64,000 bases of DNA from Acidobacteriota bacterium (lineage in GTDB: Bacteria > Acidobacteriota > Blastocatellia > Pyrinomonadales > Pyrinomonadaceae): assembly GCA_023389035.1 (NCBI GenBank), contig JAEWFC010000031.1:130261-194260 (forward strand), in the 5' to 3' direction. Below the pieces are notes generated by a model. It was given only the letters and a program-made list of their open reading frames with translations. It was not told where the DNA came from and searched no databases. Positions 1 to 8,880 of this stretch are shown here, piece by piece. Each line of letters opens with the position of its first letter. The first letter of the stretch is position 1. Made by a program: the position numbers and the translations under genes.

Positions 1-1164
1 AGCTGGATCTTCGTCAGCAAGCCGCAGGTCACGGTGCCCGTACGATGGCTGCGTGATCAGCCGGTTAGATCTGAGTTAGAGATCGCCGGCACGCCTGCCG
101 ACATTGCCCCGCACGTCGAAGCGAGGATGAAGGCCAGCGGCTGGCGACGGACCTCCACCGCCGAAAAAAACGGCAGGACATATGTTTTCGGTGATTCGGG
201 TGCCTGGAACAGGCTCGGTGCCTATCCCGTACACGTCGCGCTTTTGACGATCTTTTTTGGCGGGTTCCTGACAGCACAGATGGGCACGACGGGTGACCTG
301 CCGCTAGCACCGGGCGAATCTTCGAATTTAATGTACGAGACGGTCGTCGACCTGGCTAACGTCAAACAGATCACAAAACAACTCCCTTTCGAGGTCACAT
401 TCACCGACATCGAGCAAAAGCTTATTCGAAAAGAGGGTTCGCTCGGTGCGGGCAACACTATCGACTGGATCACTCGATTCACGATCAGAGACGAAGGGCA
501 GGACTATGAGGGCATGGTCCAAATGAACAAACCGCTAGACTACCGCGGGTACCGGTTTTTCCAGGCGAGTTTTACATCCATCGGGCGAGCGAGGAATATA
601 ACGCTCGACGTGACGCCGGAGAGCGGTGGAGCTCCGCAGCAGATAACAATACCGCGGAACGGCACGGCCGAGTTGGCGGACGGTACGAAGATCCGATTTG
701 CCGAATTTCGCGGAAGTTTCCGAATGGGAATGGAAGACCCGAACGAGGACACCAGCAGCTACCAGAACCCGGCGGCGGTACTGCAGGTCGTTCCGTCAGG
801 CGGAACGATGCAGACGGCATATGCGTTTGGCCCGCAGGCCGGAAATATACCGATCGCTTCAAAGCCCATAGGCGGATACACCTTTCGCCTTGCGGATTTC
901 GAAAAGGTCGCCGACCGACACATTCTTTCTGTGCAGCGGGACCCGGGAGCATCGGTAGTATATGTCGGTTTCGCACTTTTATTCATTACACTGTCCGCAG
1001 TTTTCTTTTTCTCTCATCAACGCGTCTGGGTCGCCATTGAACCAGGTGCGGACGGCACATCAAAGCTGATCGCAGCCGGAAACACTAACCGGAACGAGAC
1101 CAGTTTAGAAGAACGATTTCAACGCTTTGTCGAGGCACTCGGCTCGACGAGACCGGAGAAATAA
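1..1164 (+). CDS. resB: ResB-family cytochrome c biogenesis protein, 5' end outside window
   Basis: System II cytochrome c maturation protein that works with CcsA to carry heme across the membrane and attach it to apocytochrome c. The reading frame is open from base 1, so the gene begins before the window and the first transmembrane helices are missing; the GTG at 34 is probably not the start. One hydrophobic helix lies near nt 220-285 and a C-terminal one near nt 950-1020. Between them is the large periplasmic domain, with the family-like motif YRGYRFFQASF near nt 541-575. The stop overlaps the ccsA start by one base (TAATG), so the two are probably translationally coupled. The assignment rests on this motif, the topology and the ccsA neighbour. 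Confidence 0.88.
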   Translation, partial: SWIFVSKPQVTVPVRWLRDQPVRSELEIAGTPADIAPHVEARMKASGWRRTSTAEKNGRTYVFGDSGAWNRLGAYPVHVALLTIFFGGFLTAQMGTTGDLPLAPGESSNLMYETVVDLANVKQITKQLPFEVTFTDIEQKLIRKEGSLGAGNTIDWITRFTIRDEGQDYEGMVQMNKPLDYRGYRFFQASFTSIGRARNITLDVTPESGGAPQQITIPRNGTAELADGTKIRFAEFRGSFRMGMEDPNEDTSSYQNPAAVLQVVPSGGTMQTAYAFGPQAGNIPIASKPIGGYTFRLADFEKVADRHILSVQRDPGASVVYVGFALLFITLSAVFFFSHQRVWVAIEPGADGTSKLIAAGNTNRNETSLEERFQRFVEALGSTRPEK

Positions 1165-2780
1165 TGAATCAGGAAGTACTGAACACACCGATCGTCGCAT
1201 CCGAAGCCGCAGCGTACAATTGGACGACTGGAATCCGAGCTTACGCACCGGCCATCGGCTCGACTGCGGCAGCAATCGTATTGGTCGTCGCAAGACTGGC
1301 GTTTGGCGGTGAGAACTTTATCAGCGACGGAGCTCTGATGATGCTTGCCCTGGCGGCATATCTCATCGCGGCGGTCTTTTACTTGACCAATTTCTATGCC
1401 CCGTTTCGTTTCGCCGAGGCCCTGGGGATGTGGGCTGCGACATTGGGCGTCTTCTTTAACCTTTCAAGCTGGCTGGTCCGATGGGTGGCCGCACATGACC
1501 GCGAACTGCAGATCTTTATCGATCAGGGCCGTACGGCCGCCGACATGCCGTGGGCGTTCCGCTACGTTCCGTTCGCAAACCTCTATGACCTTAGCCTTGC
1601 GTTCGCGTTCGGTGCCGGGATCACAACTTTGCTTGTGATGCGGCGGCCCCAGTTTCATCTGGTTGCCGCGCTTTCGCTTCCACTGGCCGCGATCATCCTC
1701 GTTCTTGCCCGCTTTATCGGAAACGAGATACTCGATCTGCCGCCTGTACTCGATTCCTACTGGCGCCCGATCCATGTAGGCATTGCTTCGATCAGCTATG
1801 GCGTGGCACTGGTTTGTTTTGCGGTCGCCGTCCTTTATCTGTTGAAGTCTGGCCTTAAGGTCGAAAAGATGGCGATCTGGACAAACGTCTTCGCCCTATC
1901 GGTCTTCGTGACGATCAGCAAATTCAGTATTTTCGCACCTGCGACCTTTGGCACGTACACGGCATCGACCTTTGTCGGCCCATCGCGGCTTTCGCTCGGA
2001 CTTCGAGCCGATATTCCTTATGTCGGGTGGATAATAGTCGCGGCCGCAGCGTTGCTGCTCGTCTCAATGGCTCTATTCGCCAAGGACATTCAGTCCGGCG
2101 ACACCAAGGCTCGTCGGATCGGCCACTGGCTGCTTAGGGGGTCGTTGGTAGTCCAAGCCGCCGCTATCGGCCTTCTTGTTTACCAGATCAAAACGATCCA
2201 GAACGTACTCGGCCAGATCGATCCGGCCCAGTATGAGCGGTTTGCAGTGTGGATGCTGCAACAGGAAAACGTCGCACAAGCACAGATCAACCAGATACCA
2301 TCCGCACAACTTGTCGCGATGTCCACCGAGTGGATCCGCCAGAACGGCTCACAGCTTCACCTTAGCCTGAATGCTAACCCTGTCGAGCTCGCCGCCCTGA
2401 TCACCGCTTTCACCGGAACGCTTTTTGTCGTGATCTTCAGTTTTAAGACTGATCGCCTGCGCGAAGCCCTACCAGCAGCCGAGCGACTTGATGGTTTAAT
2501 GTACAAGCTTGCAGGCGTAGCATTCGCCGGGCTCGCCCTGCTCTTAATGACGGGAGCTGTCTGGGCGAACGAATCGTGGGGCCGTTATTGGGGATGGGAT
2601 GCAAAGGAGGTCGGGGCTCTGGTCGCCTGGCTTACCTATGCGGGCTTCCTGCATTCACGGATCGCATACGGTTGGCGTGGCCATCGTTCCGCCTACTTTG
2701 CCATCGTCGCTTTTTTGTTTGTAATATTCACATACCTCGGGGTTAGTTATCTGTTGCCCGGGCTCCACTCATACGCATAG
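1164..2780 (+). CDS. ccsA: Cytochrome c assembly protein CcsA/CcsB (heme handling, WWD domain)
   Basis: Polytopic heme-handling protein of system II cytochrome c maturation, partner of ResB. The 538-residue protein is almost all hydrophobic helices. It carries the tryptophan-rich heme-binding segment WGRYWGWDAKE at about residues 472-482, followed by the usual LHSR tail of the motif. It also has the conserved histidine region WRPIHVGIASISYG around residue 204 and the PFANLYDLSLAF region near 136. It is longer than the typical CcsA of about 320 residues because of an N-terminal extension with extra helices and a non-membrane segment around residues 350-400. The start overlaps the resB stop and a TPR gene follows after four bases, giving a three-gene cytochrome c operon. 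Confidence 0.94.
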   Translation: MNQEVLNTPIVASEAAAYNWTTGIRAYAPAIGSTAAAIVLVVARLAFGGENFISDGALMMLALAAYLIAAVFYLTNFYAPFRFAEALGMWAATLGVFFNLSSWLVRWVAAHDRELQIFIDQGRTAADMPWAFRYVPFANLYDLSLAFAFGAGITTLLVMRRPQFHLVAALSLPLAAIILVLARFIGNEILDLPPVLDSYWRPIHVGIASISYGVALVCFAVAVLYLLKSGLKVEKMAIWTNVFALSVFVTISKFSIFAPATFGTYTASTFVGPSRLSLGLRADIPYVGWIIVAAAALLLVSMALFAKDIQSGDTKARRIGHWLLRGSLVVQAAAIGLLVYQIKTIQNVLGQIDPAQYERFAVWMLQQENVAQAQINQIPSAQLVAMSTEWIRQNGSQLHLSLNANPVELAALITAFTGTLFVVIFSFKTDRLREALPAAERLDGLMYKLAGVAFAGLALLLMTGAVWANESWGRYWGWDAKEVGALVAWLTYAGFLHSRIAYGWRGHRSAYFAIVAFLFVIFTYLGVSYLLPGLHSYA

Positions 2781-2784
2781 TTAT

Positions 2785-3477
2785 ATGACTAAAGAAAATA
2801 TTCTCTTCGTCGTTATCGGGATCCTTGCTGGGTTCATCGGCGGGTTCTTTTTCGCCAATTCTATAAACCAGAGTGCCGGGCTTTCTGCAGCCGCACCGGC
2901 AGCTGCTCCCGGTGCAGCATTACCGTCCGGGCACCCTGCCGTTCCCGGAACCGGCGGCTCGATCCCTGAGGTCCAGGCAGCAATAGATAAGGCAAAGGCT
3001 AACCCGAATGATTTCGACGCCCAAATGAAAGCCGCGGAGCTTTACTATCAGATCCAGCGGTTTGACGGGGCGATCGAATTTCTCAAGAAGGCCAGCGAGC
3101 TTCAGCCTGACAATCAGGATGTTCTTGTTAATCTCGGCAACGCCAATTTCGACGCGGGGCGATATGAGGAGGCTGAAAAGGTTTACACGAAGGTACTCGC
3201 CAAGAAGCCCGAAGATGCCGATATTCGTGCTGATCTGGCATTGAGCTTCGTCTTCCGTGATAAACCCGACTACGATCGGGCGATCAAGGAATTCAACACA
3301 GTGCTCGAGTCGAATCCGTCACACGTACTGGCTCTTCAGAATCTGACCGTTGCGTATACGAAGAAGTCTGACGTGGCCGCCGCAAACGCTACGCTTGCCA
3401 AACTCGAGCAGATCGATTCTGCAAATACATCGATCGCAAAACTTCGCGAAGAGATACAAAAGATCGAGACAAAATAA
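2785..3477 (+). CDS. Membrane-anchored tetratricopeptide repeat protein
   Basis: A 230-residue protein with one N-terminal transmembrane helix (about residues 4-26), an Ala/Pro/Gly-rich linker (about 30-60) and at least three TPR units from about residue 70 to 220. The TPR signature shows in stretches such as ALVNLGNANFDAG-like NLGNANFDAGRYEEAEKVY. It lies four bases after ccsA and just before a terminator, so it closes the operon. By analogy with CcmI/NrfG-type TPR proteins it may hold apocytochrome c for heme attachment. That role is inferred from position, because TPR domains do not define a substrate. Confidence 0.8.
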   Translation: MTKENILFVVIGILAGFIGGFFFANSINQSAGLSAAAPAAAPGAALPSGHPAVPGTGGSIPEVQAAIDKAKANPNDFDAQMKAAELYYQIQRFDGAIEFLKKASELQPDNQDVLVNLGNANFDAGRYEEAEKVYTKVLAKKPEDADIRADLALSFVFRDKPDYDRAIKEFNTVLESNPSHVLALQNLTVAYTKKSDVAAANATLAKLEQIDSANTSIAKLREEIQKIETK

Positions 3478-3490
3478 AAGGGATATACAA

Positions 3491-3552
3491 AAAGAACCGC
3501 GTTGCCGGGGCGATGGGAGGAGATGACCCAATACCGGTAACGCGGTTTCTTT
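3491..3552 (+). terminator. Intrinsic terminator after the cytochrome c operon, probably bidirectional
   Basis: Inverted repeat with arms 3491-3508 and 3534-3552 that pair over about 17 positions with one mismatch, around a 25-base loop. An A-run precedes the left arm and a T-run follows the right arm, so it could end transcription from both sides between the convergent TPR gene and the small membrane-protein gene. Confidence 0.75.
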
Positions 3553-3585
3553 TTCCGACGAGCTGAAACAAGCTGCCGGTCTTTT

Positions 3586-3849
3586 TCAAGCTGATTTCAA
3601 CACACCGAATGCGGGTGCCGTTTGCGGCGCCTCGACCGGTTTTAGCGGTTCCACATGATGAGCTTCGATCTCATGCTCATGATCCACATGAGCCATGATC
3701 GGAAGCACACAGATCATTCCGGCAAAGACCAGCCCGAAAGCTAGAAAACCATAAACCACCACCGTGACCGGACCGAAAAGGCCCAAAGCAAAAAGCACGA
3801 ATGCACTCGCTAGAAATAAAGTCCAGATTGACCAATACGCTTTAACCAT
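3586..3849 (-). CDS. Small two-helix membrane protein with His-rich tail, unknown function
   Basis: The protein is 87 residues if it starts at the ATG at 3849, which has GGAG/GAGGGA upstream; a longer frame to 3906 lacks such a site. It has two closely spaced hydrophobic helices (about residues 6-25 and 28-50), then a charged segment with MAHVDHEHEIEAHH and a Pro/Ala-rich tail. I do not recognise a family. The His/Glu cluster could bind a metal or simply be a polar tail. It lies about 170 bases downstream of the flavoprotein gene on the same strand, so it could belong to the same transcript. Confidence 0.6.
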   Translation of the reverse strand: MVKAYWSIWTLFLASAFVLFALGLFGPVTVVVYGFLAFGLVFAGMICVLPIMAHVDHEHEIEAHHVEPLKPVEAPQTAPAFGVLKSA

Positions 3850-4022
3850 TTCCCTCACTCCTTCGATCCGAATGCGGTGGACTGACCCACCAATACCGGT
3901 CACCATCGCAAAACCTGTACCAGTGAAAGACAGCGGATTTTATTAGCTTCCTGAGCAGCTGGCTGCGGATAAATCCACAGCATCTACCGCTGCTCCGCGA
4001 ACTTTTCCGGTTCGCACGCGTT

Positions 4023-5180
4023 CTACTGCCCACTGAATATTTGCTGCTCCGGTTCGTCCTTTATCAACCCGTATCTTTCGCGAAGGCGTTTCGCCAATCC
4101 GAAGAATACTCCTTCATCGAAATCAGCGAGGGTGTTATCCCAGAACCCGTAATGGAAATAAACTGGATCGGTGTACTTCTCGCCGATCGCCCATGCGATG
4201 TCGTGGCGGTATTCCTCGCTCGGGAGATCGCCATTTAGTTCAGATATTAGATTCGCGGCCGCAACACGCCCTTGCCGGATAGCCATATAGCCGAAGCGGG
4301 GACCCGGAAGAGTGATCGCATCTCCGGCCGCGTAGATACCGTCGCAGCCGTCGACCTGCATCCGGCTATTGACCTTTACAAACCCCGCTTCATCAGAGAA
4401 TGGTGCCAGATGCAGTAAAGAACGCTGCCCCTTGAAAGGCGGGAATAAGATCAAAAGATCGTGGTTTAGGGCGCGTCCGTCGGCGGTAAAAACACTCTTT
4501 GCATCGACCCTTTCGATCGGGAATTCCGATACTAGACGAATGCCCTTACTATCGAACTCACGTTCAATGTCTCTGAAGAGGGTTGATCCCGCAAACGCAG
4601 AGTCCACCGTCGAAGGGAAGACGGTGGTGACGGAAACGGTTCCATCAGCGATCTGCTTGCGGAAGCGTTTCGCTAATCCAAGTGACAATTCACAAACGGG
4701 AACCGGGAGTGAAGATTCCGGAGCAAGAGCTACTACGATCGATCCTTTTTCAAAATTATCGATCGAGGATCTAAGCCGTAACGCCTCGTTAAGATTGAGC
4801 AAGTGGTGTGAGTGCTCGGCAGAGCCGGGCACGGCGCCCATTGCCAGCCGACGGCCCACGCAGAACAGCATATGATCATAATGAAGAGATTCAGTTGCAC
4901 CACCAGCCGCGACAACGACGGTCTTTGAGACCGTGCCGATTCCGGTAACGCGCCCTTCAACGAAGCGAATATTGAATGGCCGGAGAGCGCTTTCGAGATC
5001 GAACTCGATCTCTTCAAGCCGAAAGTCCCCGAATACGAACGGCACCAAAGCAGGATAAAAAAGAAAACGCGGGTTCTGGGAGATCAGCGTTATCTCGTGT
5101 CTGTCACCTACCAGCCTGCCGAGCTTTTCCGCAGCGGTAACCGCCGCAAATCCGCCGCCTAATATCAGTATTTTTCCCAT
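4023..5180 (-). CDS. FAD-dependent pyridine nucleotide-disulfide oxidoreductase, sulfide:quinone reductase / NDH-2-like
   Basis: Flavoprotein of 385 residues that probably passes electrons from NAD(P)H or sulfide to quinone at the inner face of the membrane. The N-terminus has the dinucleotide fold LILGGGFAAVTAAEKLG, then ISQNPRFLFYPALVPFVFG, which resembles SQR/NDH-2 family members. The second FAD contact GIYAAGDAITLPGP lies near residue 295. A cysteine in LPVPVCELSLG falls where SQR-type proteins have a redox cysteine, but I cannot see the full set of SQR cysteines, so the substrate is open. A UspA gene sits 12 bases upstream on the same strand, suggesting a stress or redox-linked operon. 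Confidence 0.8.
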   Translation of the reverse strand: MGKILILGGGFAAVTAAEKLGRLVGDRHEITLISQNPRFLFYPALVPFVFGDFRLEEIEFDLESALRPFNIRFVEGRVTGIGTVSKTVVVAAGGATESLHYDHMLFCVGRRLAMGAVPGSAEHSHHLLNLNEALRLRSSIDNFEKGSIVVALAPESSLPVPVCELSLGLAKRFRKQIADGTVSVTTVFPSTVDSAFAGSTLFRDIEREFDSKGIRLVSEFPIERVDAKSVFTADGRALNHDLLILFPPFKGQRSLLHLAPFSDEAGFVKVNSRMQVDGCDGIYAAGDAITLPGPRFGYMAIRQGRVAAANLISELNGDLPSEEYRHDIAWAIGEKYTDPVYFHYGFWDNTLADFDEGVFFGLAKRLRERYGLIKDEPEQQIFSGQ

Positions 5181-5192
5181 TTGGATGTTGCT

Positions 5193-5657
5193 CTAAGTTC
5201 CCGCTGAGACATTACTGCGGACAACCAACACAGAACACGGGGCATGGTGGACGACCGTGTCAGAAACTGAACCCAACGTAAGCCGCCCCCAGAATCCGCG
5301 ACCGTGCGAACCTACGATGACCAGGTCGCAGCCCATCTTCTCAGCCTCGTCAACGATCACTTGGGCAGCACGACCTAGCTGGACGGACGTTCGAAGCTCG
5401 GGGCCTTCGGGAAAGCTAGACCTTACGGCATCTGCGGCGTTGTCGATGGCTTCAAGCGCCCGAGCCTCAGCGAGATCGTCGAGCTTTCGGTAATACTCGG
5501 CCGATATCGCGAAAGGCTCAGCCGGCATGGGAAGCTGAGGCTCATACACGGATAGGATCTCGAGTTCTTTGACGTCGCCAAGCTTGATCAGCTCAAGACA
5601 GGCATCAACCGCGGCCCGGCTGAATTCCGAACCATCTGTAGCTAAAAGCACTTTCAC
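5193..5657 (-). CDS. Universal stress protein, UspA family
   Basis: Single-domain Usp of 154 residues starting at the GTG at 5657, which is preceded by GGAGG at a seven-base spacing; the longer frame to 5708 has no ribosome binding site. It begins with the usual beta strand and acidic pocket VKVLLATDGSEFS. The C-terminal ATP-binding motif G-2X-G-9X-G-(S/T) is complete in GSHGRGFWGRLTLGSVS. It is therefore probably an ATP-binding Usp. It is the first gene of a minus-strand unit with the flavoprotein downstream. The 156-300 bases upstream separate it from the divergent iminopeptidase gene and should hold both promoters. Confidence 0.9.
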   Translation of the reverse strand: MKVLLATDGSEFSRAAVDACLELIKLGDVKELEILSVYEPQLPMPAEPFAISAEYYRKLDDLAEARALEAIDNAADAVRSSFPEGPELRTSVQLGRAAQVIVDEAEKMGCDLVIVGSHGRGFWGRLTLGSVSDTVVHHAPCSVLVVRSNVSAGT

Positions 5658-5903
5658 GGTACGACCTCCGAAAGAATGAACATTTCGAATCGCTGTTATG
5701 TAGTGCAAGCCGTGTTCCGTCGATCATCCAAAGCTATATTCCCGATTTGTTCGGAAACTCGGGTTTCGTCCGGAATATAACTGCCAGCCACCGCGAATTT
5801 TTACGCGCCTAGATTAGTGTCCAACTGTGGAGAGCACATCGCCGACATCGAATATTGATGTCCGTTGGCGGGAGCATCGAGTTTCGAGTATCATTTTCAC
5901 ATT

Positions 5904-6860
5904 ATGAAAACTCTCTACCCTGAGATCGAACCGTTCGATTCCGGCATGCTAAAGGTCTCTGATCTCCACGAGATCTATTACGAACGTGTCGGTAATCCAG
6001 ACGGCATTCCCGTGGTCTTTCTCCACGGCGGCCCCGGTGGTGGTTTGATCCCGATGTATCGTCAGTTTTTCGATCCGACGGCATATCACGTAATCTTGTT
6101 CGATCAGCGGGGCTCTGGTCGATCGGTCCCGCACGCCGAACTTAACGAGAACACGACGTGGGACCTGATCAACGACATCGAGGCGCTTCGAGAGAAGTTT
6201 TCGGTCGAGAAATGGTTTGTTTTTGGGGGATCTTGGGGCAGCACGCTGAGTTTGGCTTACGGTATCACGCATCCCGACCGATGCTTGGGCCTTGTACTGC
6301 GTGGAATATTTCTTACGAGGAAGAAAGAACTACAATGGTTTTACCAGTACGGTGCCTCAGAGATATTTCCGGATTTCTGGGAACGATATCGCGACGAGAT
6401 CCCTGAGGACGAACGGGGCGACTTTATGACCGCTTATCACAAACGCCTAACCAGCGATGATGAGGCGACGCGTCTTTCGGCCGCTCGGGCATGGAGCACA
6501 TGGGAAGGGGCAACATCAAAACTCTTTCCTGACCAAGACCTTATGGATCATTGGGAAGGCGAGCACGAGGCACTTTCGCTTGCACGGATCGAGTGTCATT
6601 ACTTTATGAACGGATCATTTTTCCCCAGTGACAATTATTTGTTAGAGAATATCGATAAGATCCGCGATATACCGACCGTCATTGTTCAGGGCCGATACGA
6701 TGTCGTATGTCCGATGACCTCGGCGTGGGACCTGCATCGTGCTCTACCAGAAGCAGAGTTTATTGTCGTTCCTGATTCAGGGCACTCGGTCTCAGAAAAA
6801 GGTATCACCGCGGCACTGGTCAACGCGATGGATCAATTCCGTGACAAGAAATCTCGCTGA
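5904..6860 (+). CDS. pip: Proline iminopeptidase (alpha/beta hydrolase)
   Basis: Cytoplasmic exopeptidase that removes N-terminal proline from peptides. The start is placed at the ATG at 5904 because MKTLYPEIEPFDSGML matches the family N-terminus and gives 318 residues, the usual length; an upstream in-frame start at 5865 adds an unrelated leader. Visible features are the oxyanion segment FLHGGPGGG, LFDQRGSGRS, the nucleophile elbow GGSWGS, the acid residue in VQGRYDVVCP and the catalytic histidine in VPDSGHSVSE. It stands alone between a divergent usp unit and tatA. Confidence 0.93.
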   Translation: MKTLYPEIEPFDSGMLKVSDLHEIYYERVGNPDGIPVVFLHGGPGGGLIPMYRQFFDPTAYHVILFDQRGSGRSVPHAELNENTTWDLINDIEALREKFSVEKWFVFGGSWGSTLSLAYGITHPDRCLGLVLRGIFLTRKKELQWFYQYGASEIFPDFWERYRDEIPEDERGDFMTAYHKRLTSDDEATRLSAARAWSTWEGATSKLFPDQDLMDHWEGEHEALSLARIECHYFMNGSFFPSDNYLLENIDKIRDIPTVIVQGRYDVVCPMTSAWDLHRALPEAEFIVVPDSGHSVSEKGITAALVNAMDQFRDKKSR

Positions 6861-6965
6861 TCGAAAACCACGGATTTTTTCGGATGAAACTTCGCTAAAA
6901 TAGGGTTATGATGAACCTCGAGCAAGGCGGTTCCGGCATATCGCCAGATTGAGGCTCACATAAGA

Positions 6966-7238
6966 GTGAACATTATGTTAATGATCGGTTTAGGAACACC
7001 GGAGATCATCGGCATCGTTATAGTGCTTTTTCTCCTTTTCGGGGCTTCCCGCTTGCCGCAGCTCGCTAAGTCGCTCGGTCAATCGCGAAAAGCGTTCAAG
7101 GAAGGGATGAGAGAGGCGGAGCTCGACGAAGCTGATGAAAAGCAGTTGCGATCTGTCGATGCCCCAAAGGTTTCGGAGATGACCGATGCTGACTTGGCCG
7201 ACGAAATGCGGCGCAGATCAGCTGCAGACCGAAGCTGA
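6966..7238 (+). CDS. tatA: Sec-independent (twin-arginine) translocase TatA/TatE
   Basis: Pore-forming subunit of the Tat system, which exports folded proteins. The 90-residue protein (GTG start at 6966; the ATG at 6975 is an alternative) has one N-terminal transmembrane helix around residues 11-25. The hinge FGASRLPQLAKSLGQSRKAFKEG follows, a strong TatA/E signature (FG-x2-KLP-like), leading into an amphipathic helix and an acidic C-terminal tail. TatB and TatC are not nearby, so the rest of the system must be elsewhere. Confidence 0.92.
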   Translation: MNIMLMIGLGTPEIIGIVIVLFLLFGASRLPQLAKSLGQSRKAFKEGMREAELDEADEKQLRSVDAPKVSEMTDADLADEMRRRSAADRS

Positions 7239-7241
7239 TCT
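7215..7241 (+). terminator. Possible terminator overlapping the end of tatA
   Basis: Nine-base perfect inverted repeat (7215-7223 with 7233-7241) that includes the tatA stop codon. A T-run lies about 14 bases further on, so the structure is not canonical but sits where a terminator between convergent genes is expected. Confidence 0.4.
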
Positions 7242-7248
7242 GCAGGCG

Positions 7249-8052
7249 TTAGGCTTTTTCCCCCGTTAGTATCGTTGCCTTGACGGTAAAACGGAATGTA
7301 AGATCACCATCTTCGGCCTCGATCAACCGGGCAAGTTCTGTTGAGACTTGCTCCTTTTCATTTTCGTCAAGAGCGTCTAACCATTTCGGCAGTAGAAAAT
7401 CTGCAACGAGCGGTGAATTTAGAAAGACTTCGCCGTTTTCGTACTCGAATACTTCGATCGCAGATTCGGTCTTGATCTTTACCAAGCCAGCATCCGAGGC
7501 GATCGCCTCGATCTGTGAGAGCGTAGGCGCCTCGGAAACCATTCGCTCGACCGATGAGCCGTGATCGTCGAGATCGGTGTTGATAAACCCTTCCCAAAGC
7601 AACGAGTATATCTCCCCGAATGTTCCTGCTGAGGGTATCATTACGGCGACGCGCCCGCCGCTTTTCGCGACCCGAACGGTATCGTTAATGAGTTCTGTCA
7701 ATTGCGTAGCAGGAGTAAAGCTGGCGTCGGCGATAACGACGTCGAAGGCGTCAGAATCGAAAGCGATCATTGAGAAGTCGACATCTGCCCGAGCAGCGAT
7801 AGCCTTGTCACGGGCGATGTTGAGCATATCCTCATTCTCGCAAGCTGCGAATATGGCGAGGTCATCATCTGCCCTTTGGCGTAACTCGATACAGTGGTTC
7901 CCGGTACCGCTATTTATATAAAGCAAGTTTTCGGCGTCGCGAAGATCTATATGCTTATCGGCAAGCTCCGTGAATCGCCGCGTCCATTCGTCATCGACAA
8001 AAAGATCGCGGATGAACGCGAGTTCCTTCTGAGTTTTTTGCATTAGTTTCAT
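7249..8052 (-). CDS. Class I SAM-dependent methyltransferase, substrate unknown
   Basis: A 267-residue protein with the Rossmann methyltransferase order. Motif I is LLYINSGTGNHCIEL (about residues 43-57), where the usual GxGxG is weakened to NSGTGN. An acidic residue at the end of strand 2 follows (CENEDMLNIAR), then FDSDAFDVVIADASF as motif II/III and VRVAKSGGRVAVMIPSAG as the post-III strand. The C-terminal third is charged and carries no recognised substrate domain. It converges on tatA and is divergent from the SDR gene, with about 45 bases between them, so the two may share a regulatory region. Confidence 0.75.
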   Translation of the reverse strand: MKLMQKTQKELAFIRDLFVDDEWTRRFTELADKHIDLRDAENLLYINSGTGNHCIELRQRADDDLAIFAACENEDMLNIARDKAIAARADVDFSMIAFDSDAFDVVIADASFTPATQLTELINDTVRVAKSGGRVAVMIPSAGTFGEIYSLLWEGFINTDLDDHGSSVERMVSEAPTLSQIEAIASDAGLVKIKTESAIEVFEYENGEVFLNSPLVADFLLPKWLDALDENEKEQVSTELARLIEAEDGDLTFRFTVKATILTGEKA

Positions 8053-8096
8053 TTAACCTTACCCAAGGCGTCAGGTAAAGACGGCGCACAATAACG

Positions 8097-8870
8097 ATGT
8101 CGAAGAATATAAAAGCGTTATTTGACCTCACCGGCCGTGTGGCGATCGTAACGGGCGGCTCGCGTGGGATCGGAAAGGAAATGGCTGAGGCGCTTGCCGA
8201 GGCCGGGGCAAGCCTGATGCTGTGTGCAAGGCGTGAGGAAGGGCTCTCCGCCATAACGGCGGAATTGCGGTCTAAAGGCTATGCGGTAGAAAGCATGATC
8301 TGTGATGTCTCAGATCCCGCTCAGGTGGAACGATTGGTCGCCACTACGATCGAGCGGCTTCAGCGTCTCGATATCCTGATCAATAACGCCGGTGTCTCTT
8401 GGGGAGCGATGCCCGAGGAAATGCCTCTCGATAAGTGGCAAAAGGTGATAGACGTGAACCTGACCGGATGCTTTCTAATGGCCCAGGCTGCCGGTCGGGA
8501 GATGCTTAAGAACAACAGCGGTTCTATAATCAACATCGCGTCGATCGCCGGAATTACTTCTTCAGCGAACGGGCCATTTTATGCGGGCTATGTAGCGAGC
8601 AAGGCCGGGCTGATCGGATTGACGCGCGAACTGGCGGCAAGTTGGGGCCGCCGCGGCATTCGGGTAAACGCTATCGCGCCCGGATTTTTCCACTCACGGC
8701 TTGCCGACGCTGTGATCGATATTTATGAACGTTCGATACAGGAGAATAATGTTATCCCGAGGGTCGGTAATGAAGGTGAACTCAAGGGTGTTACAGTATT
8801 CCTTGCATCAGACGCCTCGAGTTATGTGACCGGCCAAACGATCGTCGTCGATGGCGGTATGACAGTTTAG
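8097..8870 (+). CDS. Short-chain dehydrogenase/reductase, FabG/gluconate 5-dehydrogenase-like
   Basis: Classical SDR of 257 residues, NAD(P)-dependent. It has the nucleotide-binding TGGSRGIG near residue 19 and NNAG near 99, a catalytic serine in IINIASIAG, and the YVASK tyrosine-lysine pair near residue 163. It ends in YVTGQTIVVDGGMTV, the normal SDR C-terminus. The arginine pair in CARRE after strand 2 suggests NADP(H) preference. Substrate cannot be fixed from sequence; the nearest annotations would be 3-oxoacyl-ACP reductase or gluconate 5-dehydrogenase. It is followed after ten bases by the metal permease gene, with no obvious functional link. Confidence 0.85.
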   Translation: MSKNIKALFDLTGRVAIVTGGSRGIGKEMAEALAEAGASLMLCARREEGLSAITAELRSKGYAVESMICDVSDPAQVERLVATTIERLQRLDILINNAGVSWGAMPEEMPLDKWQKVIDVNLTGCFLMAQAAGREMLKNNSGSIINIASIAGITSSANGPFYAGYVASKAGLIGLTRELAASWGRRGIRVNAIAPGFFHSRLADAVIDIYERSIQENNVIPRVGNEGELKGVTVFLASDASSYVTGQTIVVDGGMTV

Positions 8871-8880
8871 GCATTTAATT